Notes under the pieces: model-generated
The model's database searches: none
What the model was told of the DNA's origin: nothing
The model's input: only the letters and a program-made list of their open reading frames with translations
Assembly (NCBI GenBank): GCA_019118465.1
Contig: DWYX01000026.1
Span: forward strand, 1-64,000
Direction: 5' to 3'
DNA from: Candidatus Limosilactobacillus faecipullorum
GTDB taxonomy: Bacteria > Bacillota > Bacilli > Lactobacillales > Lactobacillaceae
DNA length: 64,000 bases
Shown: in pieces, positions 1 through 7,277 of the stretch
How positions within the stretch are numbered: position 1 is the stretch's first letter
How the letters are laid out: the number at the start of each line of letters is the position of its first letter
Made by a program: the position numbers and the translations under genes

Positions 1-37
1 TGAAAATCATGGCGATCATAACTAGACTTAAAGTAGC

Positions 38-100
38 TTAACAAGGCAAAGACTCCTTTTTTAGTCTACTTTGAGTCTAACCTTGTTAGGCTTTTTTTGT
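38..100 (+). terminator. terminator-like hairpin
   Basis: An inverted repeat (AACAAGG ... CCTTGTT) followed by a T-run ends whatever gene lies upstream of the window. No coding sequence is recognisable in bases 1-230. Confidence 0.5.
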
Positions 101-257
101 TAAATGTTACGAACTAGCAAATCGCGTATAACTACTATACCCCGCTTAGCAATGGAATGAAACAAGGGGTAGAAAAACGATCTGCTTAATCCGACATAAT
201 TTTTACTCGAAAGAAGGTTAATGAGTGGTGGCTAATTTTCTTGAGGAGGTGGTTCCG

Positions 258-365
258 ATGAACTACCCTTACGAAAGGAGTTTAGTCCGTGAGTACTTAC
301 CAAGCTTGGCATTGGGCATGTTTTTAGTAGCCTTGCTGACGTTTATTTTTACCTTTTTGGGTTAA
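258..365 (+). pseudogene. rearranged holin-like type I toxin (copy 1)
   Basis: This is a degenerate copy of the toxin cassette at 1735-1940. Compared with copy 2 it lacks 13 bp after CAAGC, so the original GTG start at 289 now runs into an early stop. An upstream ATG at 258, in another frame, is joined by the deletion to the hydrophobic toxin tail. It gives a 35-residue peptide that starts MNYPYERSLVREYL and ends in the membrane segment FLVALLTFIFTFLG shared with copy 2. A GAGGAGGT ribosome site precedes ATG 258. Whether the fused peptide is made or toxic cannot be told. The convergent antitoxin RNA region downstream is retained. Confidence 0.5.
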
Positions 366-367
366 AT

Positions 368-415
368 AAAATAGCCGTCCCATACACTTTGGCGAGTCGC
401 GGGACGACTATTTTT
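368..415. terminator. bidirectional hairpin of toxin-antitoxin cassette 1
   Basis: Imperfect inverted repeat AAATAGCCGTCCC / GGGACGACTATTT. It recurs at about 1890-1937 behind toxin copy 2 and at 2107-2154 without a toxin. In Lactobacillus type I modules such a hairpin ends both the toxin mRNA and the convergent antitoxin RNA. Confidence 0.6.
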
Positions 416-560
416 TAACTATTTCAATACTAAGCCACCGCCTTTAAAGCGGCCCTTACTACGTACAGTTTAGCATAGCGCGCGGGTGGGACTCCAGGAT
501 TCTCCCCCCGCATTTTTAGTTTTTTACCCAACGGTAGGCTGTGAGCACAATTGGGAATGT

Positions 561-566
561 TATAAT
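561..566 (+). promoter_or_regulatory. extended -10 box of the nucleoside hydrolase gene
   Basis: TATAAT preceded by TGT (extended -10), 34 bp before the ATG at 600. No good -35 is visible. The following AAACGCTTACAA matches the right half of a CcpA cre site, so carbon catabolite control is possible but weakly supported. Confidence 0.5.
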
Positions 567-599
567 ATCCATAAAACGCTTACAAAGGAGCTAAGTATA

Positions 600-1544
600 A
601 TGACAAAGAAAATTATTCTCGACTGTGATCCAGGGCACGATGATGCTTTAGCATTGACTTTGGCGGTAGCGTCACCCAAGATCGATTTATTGGCAGTAAC
701 GACTTCAGCGGGAAACCAGACCCCGGATAAAACCTTGAACAATGCGATGCGGATGTTAACCTTGCTCCACCGGCAAGACATCCCGGTGGCCCAAGGAAAT
801 CAAACGCCACTTGTTAAGCCGTTAGAAACGGCACCTGAAGTCCATGGGGAAACGGGTCTTGACGGGGCTGATTTACCAGATCCAGATTTTACCGTTCAAG
901 CATGTCCGGCGATTGACTTAATTGCCAAAACGCTAGAAGCTAGCGATGAAAAGGTAACCCTTGTAGTAACCGGGCCAATGACGAACGCCGCCTTGTTCTT
1001 ACGGGTTTATCCGGATTTGGCGCGGGAAAAGCTTGATCAAATCGTCTTCATGGGTGGCGCGATGGGCCTTGGTAATTGGCGGCCATCGGTTGAATTTAAC
1101 ATTTTCGTTGACCCCGAAGCAGCTAAAATTGTGATGAACTTTGGCTTGCCACTGGTGATGGCTCCCTTAAATGTGACTCACCAAGCGCAAATTATGAAGG
1201 AAGAAATCAAGGCGATTGGTGAAATCACGAACCCGGTTGGTCAAGCTTTCTACGGCCTCTTAAACTTCTTTGAGCAGTACCACGAAGATCCAAAATGGGG
1301 CTTTACCGGGGCACCCCTTCATGATCCATGCACGATTGCCTGGTTGATTGATCCAACGATGTTTAAGACCGATCAAATGAACGTCGATGTCGAAACTCAA
1401 GGTGAACTAACTCGGGGTGAAACGGTCTGTGATTACTACGGTTTAACCGAAAAGACAAAGAATACTACGGTTCTCTTAGGAATCGATCGGGAACGGTTTA
1501 TCAAGTTGATTATGGATTCCATCCGGAGTTTTGGGGAAGAATAA
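600..1544 (+). CDS. inosine-uridine-type nucleoside hydrolase (RihB/RihC family)
   Basis: A 314-residue cytosolic N-ribohydrolase of the IunH family, which splits ribonucleosides into base and ribose for salvage. The N-terminal DCDPGHDDA is the family calcium- and ribose-binding signature, and VVTGPMTNAA and EFNIFVDPEAA are also family-typical; the length is normal. The open frame extends upstream to 486, but ATG 600 has AAAGGAG eight bases before it and starts directly with MTKKIILDCDPG, so it is the better start. The gene stands alone, with its own -10 and a strong terminator. Pyrimidine versus purine preference cannot be read from the sequence. Confidence 0.93.
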   Translation: MTKKIILDCDPGHDDALALTLAVASPKIDLLAVTTSAGNQTPDKTLNNAMRMLTLLHRQDIPVAQGNQTPLVKPLETAPEVHGETGLDGADLPDPDFTVQACPAIDLIAKTLEASDEKVTLVVTGPMTNAALFLRVYPDLAREKLDQIVFMGGAMGLGNWRPSVEFNIFVDPEAAKIVMNFGLPLVMAPLNVTHQAQIMKEEIKAIGEITNPVGQAFYGLLNFFEQYHEDPKWGFTGAPLHDPCTIAWLIDPTMFKTDQMNVDVETQGELTRGETVCDYYGLTEKTKNTTVLLGIDRERFIKLIMDSIRSFGEE

Positions 1545-1547
1545 GTA

Positions 1548-1589
1548 AAAGTCCCACTACCAAGGGGTTAACTGGTGGTGGGACTTTTC
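1548..1589 (+). terminator. terminator of the nucleoside hydrolase gene
   Basis: Perfect stem AAAAGTCCCACTACCA / TGGTGGTGGGACTTTT, directly behind the stop codon. Confidence 0.85.
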
Positions 1590-1684
1590 TAACCTTGTCG
1601 TTAAGGTGGGTAACGTTTTTTGTTTTGTCGTTACTTTTGTATGACAAAATTAATTAGAAATATGCTTATTTACCAAAGTTTTAT

Positions 1685-1713
1685 TTGATTTTGGTGATGA
1701 AATTTGCTATAGT
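1685..1713 (+). promoter_or_regulatory. promoter of toxin copy 2
   Basis: TTGATT (1685-1690), 17-bp spacer, TATAGT (1708-1713). It lies about 90 bp before the toxin start, leaving a long 5' leader as is usual for type I toxin mRNAs. Confidence 0.6.
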
Positions 1714-1799
1714 TTTTTCGAGAGAAGTTTTATGGGCGGTGGCTGATTCTTTGGAGGAGGTGGTTCCGATGAACTACACTTGCGAAAGGAATTTAGTCC

Positions 1800-1889
1800 G
1801 TGAGTACTTATCAAGCACTCATGCTAATGTTGGCATTTGGCACGTTTTTAGTAGCCTTGCTGACGTTTATTTTTACCTTTTTAGGTTAA
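1800..1889 (+). CDS. putative holin-like type I toxin
   Basis: A 29-residue hydrophobic peptide starting at GTG 1800: MSTYQAL, then one membrane segment (LMLAFGTFLVALLTFIF), ending TFLG. The STYQAL start and the membrane segment are typical of the 'putative holin-like toxin' peptides common in lactobacilli. A site GAAAGGA lies eight bases upstream. The longer overlapping frame from 1685 is not the product. The gene faces a convergent RNA across a shared hairpin, the layout of a type I toxin-antitoxin pair. Family assignment is from recalled sequence patterns. Confidence 0.65.
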   Translation: MSTYQALMLMLAFGTFLVALLTFIFTFLG

Positions 1890-1891
1890 AT

Positions 1892-1998
1892 AAAATAGCC
1901 GTCCCATACACTTTGGCGAGTCGTGGGACGACTATTTTATAGTTGTTCTATCACTAAGCCACCGCCTTTAAAGCGGCTCTCATTACATATATATAATA
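1892..1998 (-). ncRNA. candidate antisense antitoxin RNA of toxin copy 2
   Basis: On the minus strand a TG-TATTAT box near 1995 would start an RNA of about 100 nt that reads back through GCCGCTTTAAAGGCGGTGGC to the shared hairpin at 1890-1937 and into the toxin 3' end. The block TAAGCCACCGCCTTTAAAG is conserved after all three hairpin copies (about 432, 1953 and 2168), as expected for an RNA antitoxin. Confidence 0.45.
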
Positions 1999-2052
1999 CC
2001 ACTTAATTATGAGAAAATGAAAGTTATTTGGGTGAATTATATCTTGCATGGG

Positions 2053-2092
2053 AAGGCCAGCCACTGTTGATAAGTGACGGGGCTTTTTTCAT
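2053..2092 (+). terminator. terminator-like hairpin
   Basis: AGCCACT ... AGTGACGGGGCT followed by TTTTTT. It has no obvious gene and may be a remnant of a lost one. The stretch 1990-2100 holds nothing else recognisable. Confidence 0.4.
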
Positions 2093-2106
2093 TGTTTTGG
2101 AACTAA

Positions 2107-2215
2107 AAATAGCCGTCCCATACACTTTGGCGAGTCGCGGGACGACTATTTTATAGTCTAACGTAGTCAAGCCACCGCCTTTAAAGTGGCTCCTGTTACA
2201 TATAATAACACTTAA
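2107..2215. repeat. third, toxin-less copy of the toxin-antitoxin hairpin and antitoxin region
   Basis: It repeats the hairpin and the CCACCGCCTTTAAAG block of the two toxin cassettes (about 368-470 and 1890-1998) but has no toxin frame. On the minus strand a TATTATATG box again precedes the block, so an orphan antitoxin RNA could still be made. Confidence 0.6.
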
Positions 2216-2286
2216 GTTTCATTCATTGTTAATATAGAATGTAGGCATAAGGGAACGACAAAAAAGCTAACTACGGAGGTGAAATA

Positions 2287-2460
2287 ATGGATAAGGGGAA
2301 GGAATTTTACCAATGGTATCAATCAAAGACGCCTTATGAACTGATGCAGATGGGTGATCAAGCAAAGGATTTGAAAGAAAAGGCTTTCTATTTTGACTTG
2401 ATGAATGCAAAGGTAAGAGATGAACAGAAAAAAATTATTAACGGAAAGTTTGTGATGTAG
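2287..2460 (+). CDS. small protein, candidate partner or antitoxin of the zeta-like kinase
   Basis: A 57-residue charged protein (MDKGKEFYQWYQSK... ending KFVM) with an ACGGAGGTG ribosome site before ATG 2287. Its TAG stop overlaps the GTG start of the next gene (TAGTG), so the two are translationally coupled. Position and size match small proteins that precede zeta-like toxins, but I recognise no domain and it is far shorter than a classical epsilon antitoxin. The antitoxin role is inference. Confidence 0.6.
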   Translation: MDKGKEFYQWYQSKTPYELMQMGDQAKDLKEKAFYFDLMNAKVRDEQKKIINGKFVM

Positions 2461-3032
2461 TGAAAACTTATATCCTTTTAGCGGGTGTTAATGGTGCTGG
2501 GAAGAGTACGACCTATCAAACAATTACCAAAGCAGTACCTGATTCTGTTTTTATCAATGCTGATAACGTACTACGGGCTCACCACTGGGACTGGCATTCA
2601 CAACACGCTAATATTAAGGCAATGCGTCTAGCGTATCAAAATTTGCTGACAGCCATGAATCAAGGAAGAAATATTATCCATGAAACAACTTTGGCTTCAA
2701 GTGTAAACGGAACTTTGCGTTTAGTTAATCGGGCAAAGAGTTTGGGGTATCGGGTTGAATTACAATATATTGGCGTTAATAGTCCAGAGATTGCGCTTCA
2801 CCGAATTACTGAACGGGTAAAGAAAGGTGGGCATGGCATCCCAGAAGCAGTTGTTCGAAAACGATACGGAATTAGTTTACAACGGCTGGCAGAACTAGTA
2901 CCTGAGTTTGATGCTGTTTATCTGTGGGATAATAGTTTTAACGATGCAAAGCTAATTTTCTATCGTGATGGTCAAGAAAAACTAAGTTATCTTTCGCCAG
3001 AATATGCATGGGTGCCAGATGTTTTTGAATAA
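2460..3032 (+). CDS. zeta-toxin-like P-loop kinase
   Basis: A 190-residue P-loop NTPase with an N-terminal Walker A, GVNGAGKST (residues 9-17), an internal HETTLAS motif, and a lid region with RITERVKKGGHGIP. This pattern is typical of chromosomal zeta-toxin-like kinases; classical zeta toxins phosphorylate UDP-N-acetylglucosamine and block wall synthesis. It starts at GTG 2460, overlapping the stop of the small upstream gene. It may be a toxin or a housekeeping small-molecule kinase; the nearby type I toxin cassettes favour an accessory, stabilising role. Confidence 0.75.
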   Translation: MKTYILLAGVNGAGKSTTYQTITKAVPDSVFINADNVLRAHHWDWHSQHANIKAMRLAYQNLLTAMNQGRNIIHETTLASSVNGTLRLVNRAKSLGYRVELQYIGVNSPEIALHRITERVKKGGHGIPEAVVRKRYGISLQRLAELVPEFDAVYLWDNSFNDAKLIFYRDGQEKLSYLSPEYAWVPDVFE

Positions 3033-3050
3033 ACAGACTGAAACTTGTAA

Positions 3051-3085
3051 GCGCCAAATGATGGGGATTCCCCGTCATTTGGCAC
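3051..3085 (+). terminator. terminator of the zeta-like gene
   Basis: GCGCCAAATGATGGGG / CCCCGTCATTTGGCAC inverted repeat, 18 bp after the stop. Confidence 0.7.
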
Positions 3086-3133
3086 TTTCTAGATAAAAAA
3101 TCAAAAAACGCAAAATTTCGAAGAAAACGATAC

Positions 3134-3420
3134 CAAAGAGACTGGTAAGAAACGTGTGTTTCTTACCAGTCTTTCTCGTACCTCCGAATGTTACACAGAA
3201 ACGACGATCGAGGCAGTAGCCAAGTGAATATCGCCTTCCCTCCAGTCGGCACGATCCGACTTGGCCTTGCGTGGGCTCACAAACGACAAGTACGCTGGTT
3301 GGTTCGCTCTAAACCACGGCCCTAGCGGATAAGTTTGAACAAAAGAACGATTCGTACTAATCAACCTTCGTCCGCCTGATCCTGGCCAGGCCGTCGAGAA
3401 GGTTTTCTCTCGACCTCTAT
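3134..3420 (-). repeat. dispersed 3'-UTR element R1, copy a
   Basis: In the minus direction it begins with a GTCGAGAG...CTTCTCGAC head hairpin just after the stop of the primase-helicase gene. It runs through a conserved body (reverse complement contains TTGCGTGGGCTCACAAACG) and ends in a GACTGGTAAGAAAC terminator-like hairpin at 3134-3173. Related copies occur at about 17577, 27489, 40826 and 42523. Confidence 0.75.
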
Positions 3421-3434
3421 ATTTCCCTGGAAAT
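3421..3434. promoter_or_regulatory. Noc-binding-site-like palindrome (NBS 1)
   Basis: ATTTCCCTGGAAAT, one mismatch from the Bacillus Noc site ATTTCCCGGGAAAT. Its last base is part of the minus-strand TAA stop of the primase-helicase gene. Confidence 0.6.
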
Positions 3435-6205
3435 TATTTGGATTTGGTAGTTTGCTTTGCTAGGTTTGAGTTAACAAAACGAATTGCAGACATTGTTGGG
3501 AAACATTTACTACCGAAGTTAAGGTCACCATACCAACATGTTTTATGATCAAAGATACAAAGTTGATTGCCGATTTGTTTGCTCCATTGGATGTTAACTT
3601 TTGGTGATAGTAAATGCTCGAGTGACTCATTATTTTGATGGATGTCGTCAGCTTCTTTGAGGTTTAAAGAGATACGTTTGTTCTGACTGGCTTGGTCATT
3701 TAGAATTTGGATTAATTGCCTTGATAAAGTTCTGACTCGGATAAAGATATCAGTTGCTTGGTCAATGTCGTGAATCCAAGTGGCTTCGTAAGTTTGCCAA
3801 TCAAAATATTGAGCGGCGTAATTGTTATGATTGGTCGGCGGGACGATTTCGTATCCTAACTTGCGATAAACGTTGCTTCGCTTCTTAAACATTTTTGCAA
3901 AAGTATCGTCAGCAATGTCAACGTAATCGTAAACGCGTAACTCATCTTTATCTGAAAGCCCTCGTTCGAGCCGGCCTAAGTACTGTTGGGTATTACCTCG
4001 CCAAGCAAATGGTAAGGTAAAGAAAAGGGTATCAAGACTGGGCATGTCAAAACCTTCACCAACGTACTTACTAGTTGAGAGGATAACATAAGGCTTGGTT
4101 TCATCTTTGATATTTAACTTTTCTTTGGTACTCCCGGTGATAATTTGGATTTGTGCATCTGGATGTTGCGCTTTTAATTCTTGATACAAGATCTTTAAGT
4201 GCTTTACTCGTTCACTCAAAAGTAAGATATGACGATTCTCGCTTAGTGCAACGATAACATCATTGATAATTTGCAAATTGCGTTCTGGATCCTCAACAAG
4301 TTCTGCTAGCTTTTGAGGATAGTTTTCATTAAGAGAAAGTTGCTGATATTCACCAACACCGTTATAACGAGGGTATAGATAACGATGAATTAAGTTGTTT
4401 TCAGAAGGTCGGCTTTGATAATAAATTTGACCACATCTTAAATACATAAATTTTTCAAGGCCATCGTTTCTTTCCGGAGTAGCCGTAAGACCAACGATGA
4501 AGCGGGTGTTTGCCTCCAAGAGAACCTTTTCGAAAGTAATGGCCGCAATATGATGGCATTCATCAATAATGATTTGACCGTATGATTGATAAAATTTTTC
4601 TCTTTCCTTAGAGGTTAAGTGGGTGAGTTTGCGAATATTAACAATGTCAACCAAGTGGGACGGGTGATTTCGAGTTCCTGAAATAACTTCAACAGTCGAC
4701 TTTTTAATCTTCCGCCTTTTAGGAGAAAGTTCTTCGTCTGGCAAATCCTCGATCTTGAGAAAGGTTTGAGCGCTACTTTGCCACTGCTTAGCAATACTTT
4801 GAGTGGGAACGACAATTAGTGTACGTTCTTTTCGTTTAGCGATTAAGGCACATCCGACGACGGTTTTGCCAAAGCCAGTGTGAGCACAGATCATTCCTAG
4901 TGAATGTGGATTAAGTTTAGTGATTGCTTCTGATTGTTCTGCACGTAATTCACCCTTGAATGTGACATTAAGTGGTTTGGCATCGGTAAATTCTTCTGTT
5001 AGTTGGCAGTTGGTACTTTCGACTAAGAGTGGGAGAACGCCACGAGGAAGGTGCAAGAATCTTGAATCATAGCTGGCAGCAGTCAACATTGATGGAATGT
5101 TCCAAACTGGGGCTCGCATCCACTGCTTTTTGTTAAATTCAGGATTTGTAAAAGTTACTAAACTTAGTAGGGCTAATTGTTCACGATGAGTCAAGTCTTG
5201 GCGATTAATTAAAAGCTCACCCCTAATAACGCCAGTAATCTTTTTTGGTAAGTAGGTTATGCTTAATGTACCTAGTATTTCATTGTCGCTGTTTAAGATT
5301 CCACGGTCAGCTTTGATTTTATCAATTAGATATGATAGTTCTTTGGTAGTGTATTGTTTGGTCTGTTCTAGCTGATCAAACAGTTTAGCTGGTGGAAGTG
5401 GAGAGAGATCATCATCGGTAAAAATAGACCGTTTTTGTTGGACATCACCCCATTTGAGCGGGAGCGCAATTAAATTCCCAAAACCATTATTGGGTAAGCG
5501 GTCTTGATTTGGAATCATTCGGTCAAAGCAATCAAGGGTTACATCACTACTATTCAACATTGCTTCTGCCAAGATTAGTTTTCCGAGTAAACGGGCACTT
5601 TTTGCGGGTACAGGTTCACTAAAGAAAAGCCAAATGTGGTAGCTATTCCCCGAAGAAGAGATTTCGGGAAGACAATTGATGTGGTATTTATGCAAAGCTA
5701 CTAGAATAGCTTTTGTTGTATCTCGGGGATCAGGACCACCATGCTGGTCAAGATCAAAAACTAGGAGCTTGGTTAAATCGCCAGGCAGTAAAGGATAAAT
5801 TCCGAAACGATGATAACCATCATCCTTAGTAATTTGGTCGAAAATCGTAGTGGTGGTGTAAGGAAGATACTCTTTGGTTAATTTGTTTTGGGCAGCTTTA
5901 TTATTTCGAAGATTATAGAAGTCCCACCAATTTTTGAGAGCTGGACTATAGCCCTTGCCGTTTGACCATTTTTGGGCATAGACATCAAGACGACCGCTAA
6001 AGTAGCGGAGATAAAGGGCGAGCTTTTCCTCTGTTGAACGAGGCTTTTTAAGTAGCTCAGCTAATTCTTCCCGAGAAATAATATAGTTTTGATTATTGGC
6101 AGTCTTGATTAAAAAATCTGTTTGATCTGAATGGTAGTGATGAAACTCTTTCAGTACGATGATCTGTTCACCGTTATTGAGGCGATATCCTTGATTGAAT
6201 TCCAT
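3434..6205 (-). CDS. TOTE-conflict-type archaeo-eukaryotic primase fused to SF2 helicase
   Basis: A 923-residue fusion. Residues about 110-270 resemble an archaeo-eukaryotic primase: LLVFDLDQ (D151, D153) for metal binding, SSSGNSYHIW (H190), then RMIPNQDRLPNNGFGN. Residues about 415-800 are a superfamily 2 helicase: Walker A AHTGFGKT (441-448), DECH (548-551), LTATP (573-577), and a late QYLGRLERG motif VI. This order is that of the primase-helicases called TOTE conflict systems, thought to act against invading DNA. The frame is open to 6328, but ATG 6205 has GGAGGG eight bases upstream; the longer form would overlap the AraC gene. No nuclease partner lies beside it. Confidence 0.8.
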   Translation of the reverse strand: MEFNQGYRLNNGEQIIVLKEFHHYHSDQTDFLIKTANNQNYIISREELAELLKKPRSTEEKLALYLRYFSGRLDVYAQKWSNGKGYSPALKNWWDFYNLRNNKAAQNKLTKEYLPYTTTTIFDQITKDDGYHRFGIYPLLPGDLTKLLVFDLDQHGGPDPRDTTKAILVALHKYHINCLPEISSSGNSYHIWLFFSEPVPAKSARLLGKLILAEAMLNSSDVTLDCFDRMIPNQDRLPNNGFGNLIALPLKWGDVQQKRSIFTDDDLSPLPPAKLFDQLEQTKQYTTKELSYLIDKIKADRGILNSDNEILGTLSITYLPKKITGVIRGELLINRQDLTHREQLALLSLVTFTNPEFNKKQWMRAPVWNIPSMLTAASYDSRFLHLPRGVLPLLVESTNCQLTEEFTDAKPLNVTFKGELRAEQSEAITKLNPHSLGMICAHTGFGKTVVGCALIAKRKERTLIVVPTQSIAKQWQSSAQTFLKIEDLPDEELSPKRRKIKKSTVEVISGTRNHPSHLVDIVNIRKLTHLTSKEREKFYQSYGQIIIDECHHIAAITFEKVLLEANTRFIVGLTATPERNDGLEKFMYLRCGQIYYQSRPSENNLIHRYLYPRYNGVGEYQQLSLNENYPQKLAELVEDPERNLQIINDVIVALSENRHILLLSERVKHLKILYQELKAQHPDAQIQIITGSTKEKLNIKDETKPYVILSTSKYVGEGFDMPSLDTLFFTLPFAWRGNTQQYLGRLERGLSDKDELRVYDYVDIADDTFAKMFKKRSNVYRKLGYEIVPPTNHNNYAAQYFDWQTYEATWIHDIDQATDIFIRVRTLSRQLIQILNDQASQNKRISLNLKEADDIHQNNESLEHLLSPKVNIQWSKQIGNQLCIFDHKTCWYGDLNFGSKCFPTMSAIRFVNSNLAKQTTKSK

Positions 6206-6223
6206 AATCCATCCCTCCGTTTT

Positions 6224-6237
6224 ATTTCCCAGGAAAT
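6224..6237. promoter_or_regulatory. Noc-binding-site-like palindrome (NBS 2)
   Basis: ATTTCCCAGGAAAT, one mismatch from the Noc consensus, overlapping the TAA stop of the AraC-family gene on the minus strand. Confidence 0.6.
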
Positions 6238-7067
6238 TAAAGCCGATTCTGCTGACGATAGGCATTAGGACTGGCTCCGGCATACCTTTTAAAGGCTTTT
6301 GAAAAGGTATAAGTATCGCTATATCCAACCCCGCTGGCGATTTCTTTAATGGGGAGGGCGGTAGTAATTAGTTGTTGTTTAGCGTCTTCCATCCGTTGGC
6401 GAGTTAGAAATTGCTGTGGGGAAGAGTTGGCATAGCGTTTAAAAAGATCGTAGACGTAACTTCGTGAAAGGGCAAGGTGGTGGGCCAAATCGGTAATAGT
6501 ACAACCAGCTTGGTAGTTGGTTTTTAAATAATTGACGGCCGCTTGGAATTGAAGTTCCGTTTGATTATGGCTAGGGGATTTACTACCGGGAAATTCATTA
6601 AGGAGGTTAAAGAACATTTCAAAAGTAAGAGCCTTAATGTGTAAATCATTGGCTAACCCATATTCGTGGTGGAGGGCTTGGTAAAGTTGGGTGAGGGTGT
6701 TAGCAAACCGAGACCCTTGAACGTCTTTTAGAAAATAACGCTGCGCCAACTTCGTTTTTTCAAGGATTGTATCGATATTTAGTCCGTTAAAGCCAATCCA
6801 GAAATAGGTCCACGGTTCACTTTGGTCAGCTTGATAGAAGGCTGGTTTACCCTTCGGTAATAAGAAAATATCACCCGCGTGGAGGGTCGTAAGGTGCTGG
6901 TTGGCAACCGCAAATTCTCCTTGACCTTGCAAAATAAAGTGGAGTACATAATTACTGCGGATATTATTACCACGAAAAACGTGCCCGGGGCGACAACGCT
7001 CTAAACCATAAAATAAAATGTCTGCTTCAATACTATCAGTTGCTAGCGTGCGGTACTCACCATTCAT
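6237..7067 (-). CDS. AraC-family regulator of the alpha-galactoside genes
   Basis: A 276-residue regulator: N-terminal cupin sugar-sensing half (VLHFILQGQGEF, LHAGDIFLLPKGKPAFYQ) and C-terminal double helix-turn-helix (ITDLAHHLALSRSYVYDLFKR; IKEIASGVGYSDTYTFSKAFKR). It resembles MsmR/RafR regulators of melibiose and raffinose uptake. The start at ATG 7067 follows AAAGGTGG; the eight extra residues of the open frame are unlikely. It diverges from the symporter-galactosidase pair across a 210-bp control region, so it most likely activates those genes. Confidence 0.88.
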   Translation of the reverse strand: MNGEYRTLATDSIEADILFYGLERCRPGHVFRGNNIRSNYVLHFILQGQGEFAVANQHLTTLHAGDIFLLPKGKPAFYQADQSEPWTYFWIGFNGLNIDTILEKTKLAQRYFLKDVQGSRFANTLTQLYQALHHEYGLANDLHIKALTFEMFFNLLNEFPGSKSPSHNQTELQFQAAVNYLKTNYQAGCTITDLAHHLALSRSYVYDLFKRYANSSPQQFLTRQRMEDAKQQLITTALPIKEIASGVGYSDTYTFSKAFKRYAGASPNAYRQQNRL

Positions 7068-7230
7068 CTTTTTGCCACCTTTTGATGTCATTATGTAAAT
7101 TCAATAAAAATTTATCACTGTTGTTAAGCTGATTATAGAAAATAGCTGTCAATTTGTCTAGTGAACAAATTGACATCAATTCATGGGCTATTGCCATTCT
7201 TATTTCCGGATAAACTCGATATATTATTTT

Positions 7231-7244
7231 TGTAAGCGAATACA
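7231..7244 (+). promoter_or_regulatory. cre-like catabolite control site
   Basis: TGTAAGCGAATACA matches the CcpA consensus TGWAANCGNTNWCA at all but one fixed position. It lies just downstream of a likely -10 (TATATT, 7220-7225) and 34 bp before the symporter start, where CcpA would block transcription. Confidence 0.65.
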
Positions 7245-7277
7245 TAGCTTACGAAGATACGAAAGGCGGAATTAACA

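Noticed and set aside
1685-1942. 85-residue frame over toxin copy 2
   Set aside because: It reads through the toxin in the wrong frame and into the hairpin; the GTG frame at 1800 gives the recognisable hydrophobic toxin.
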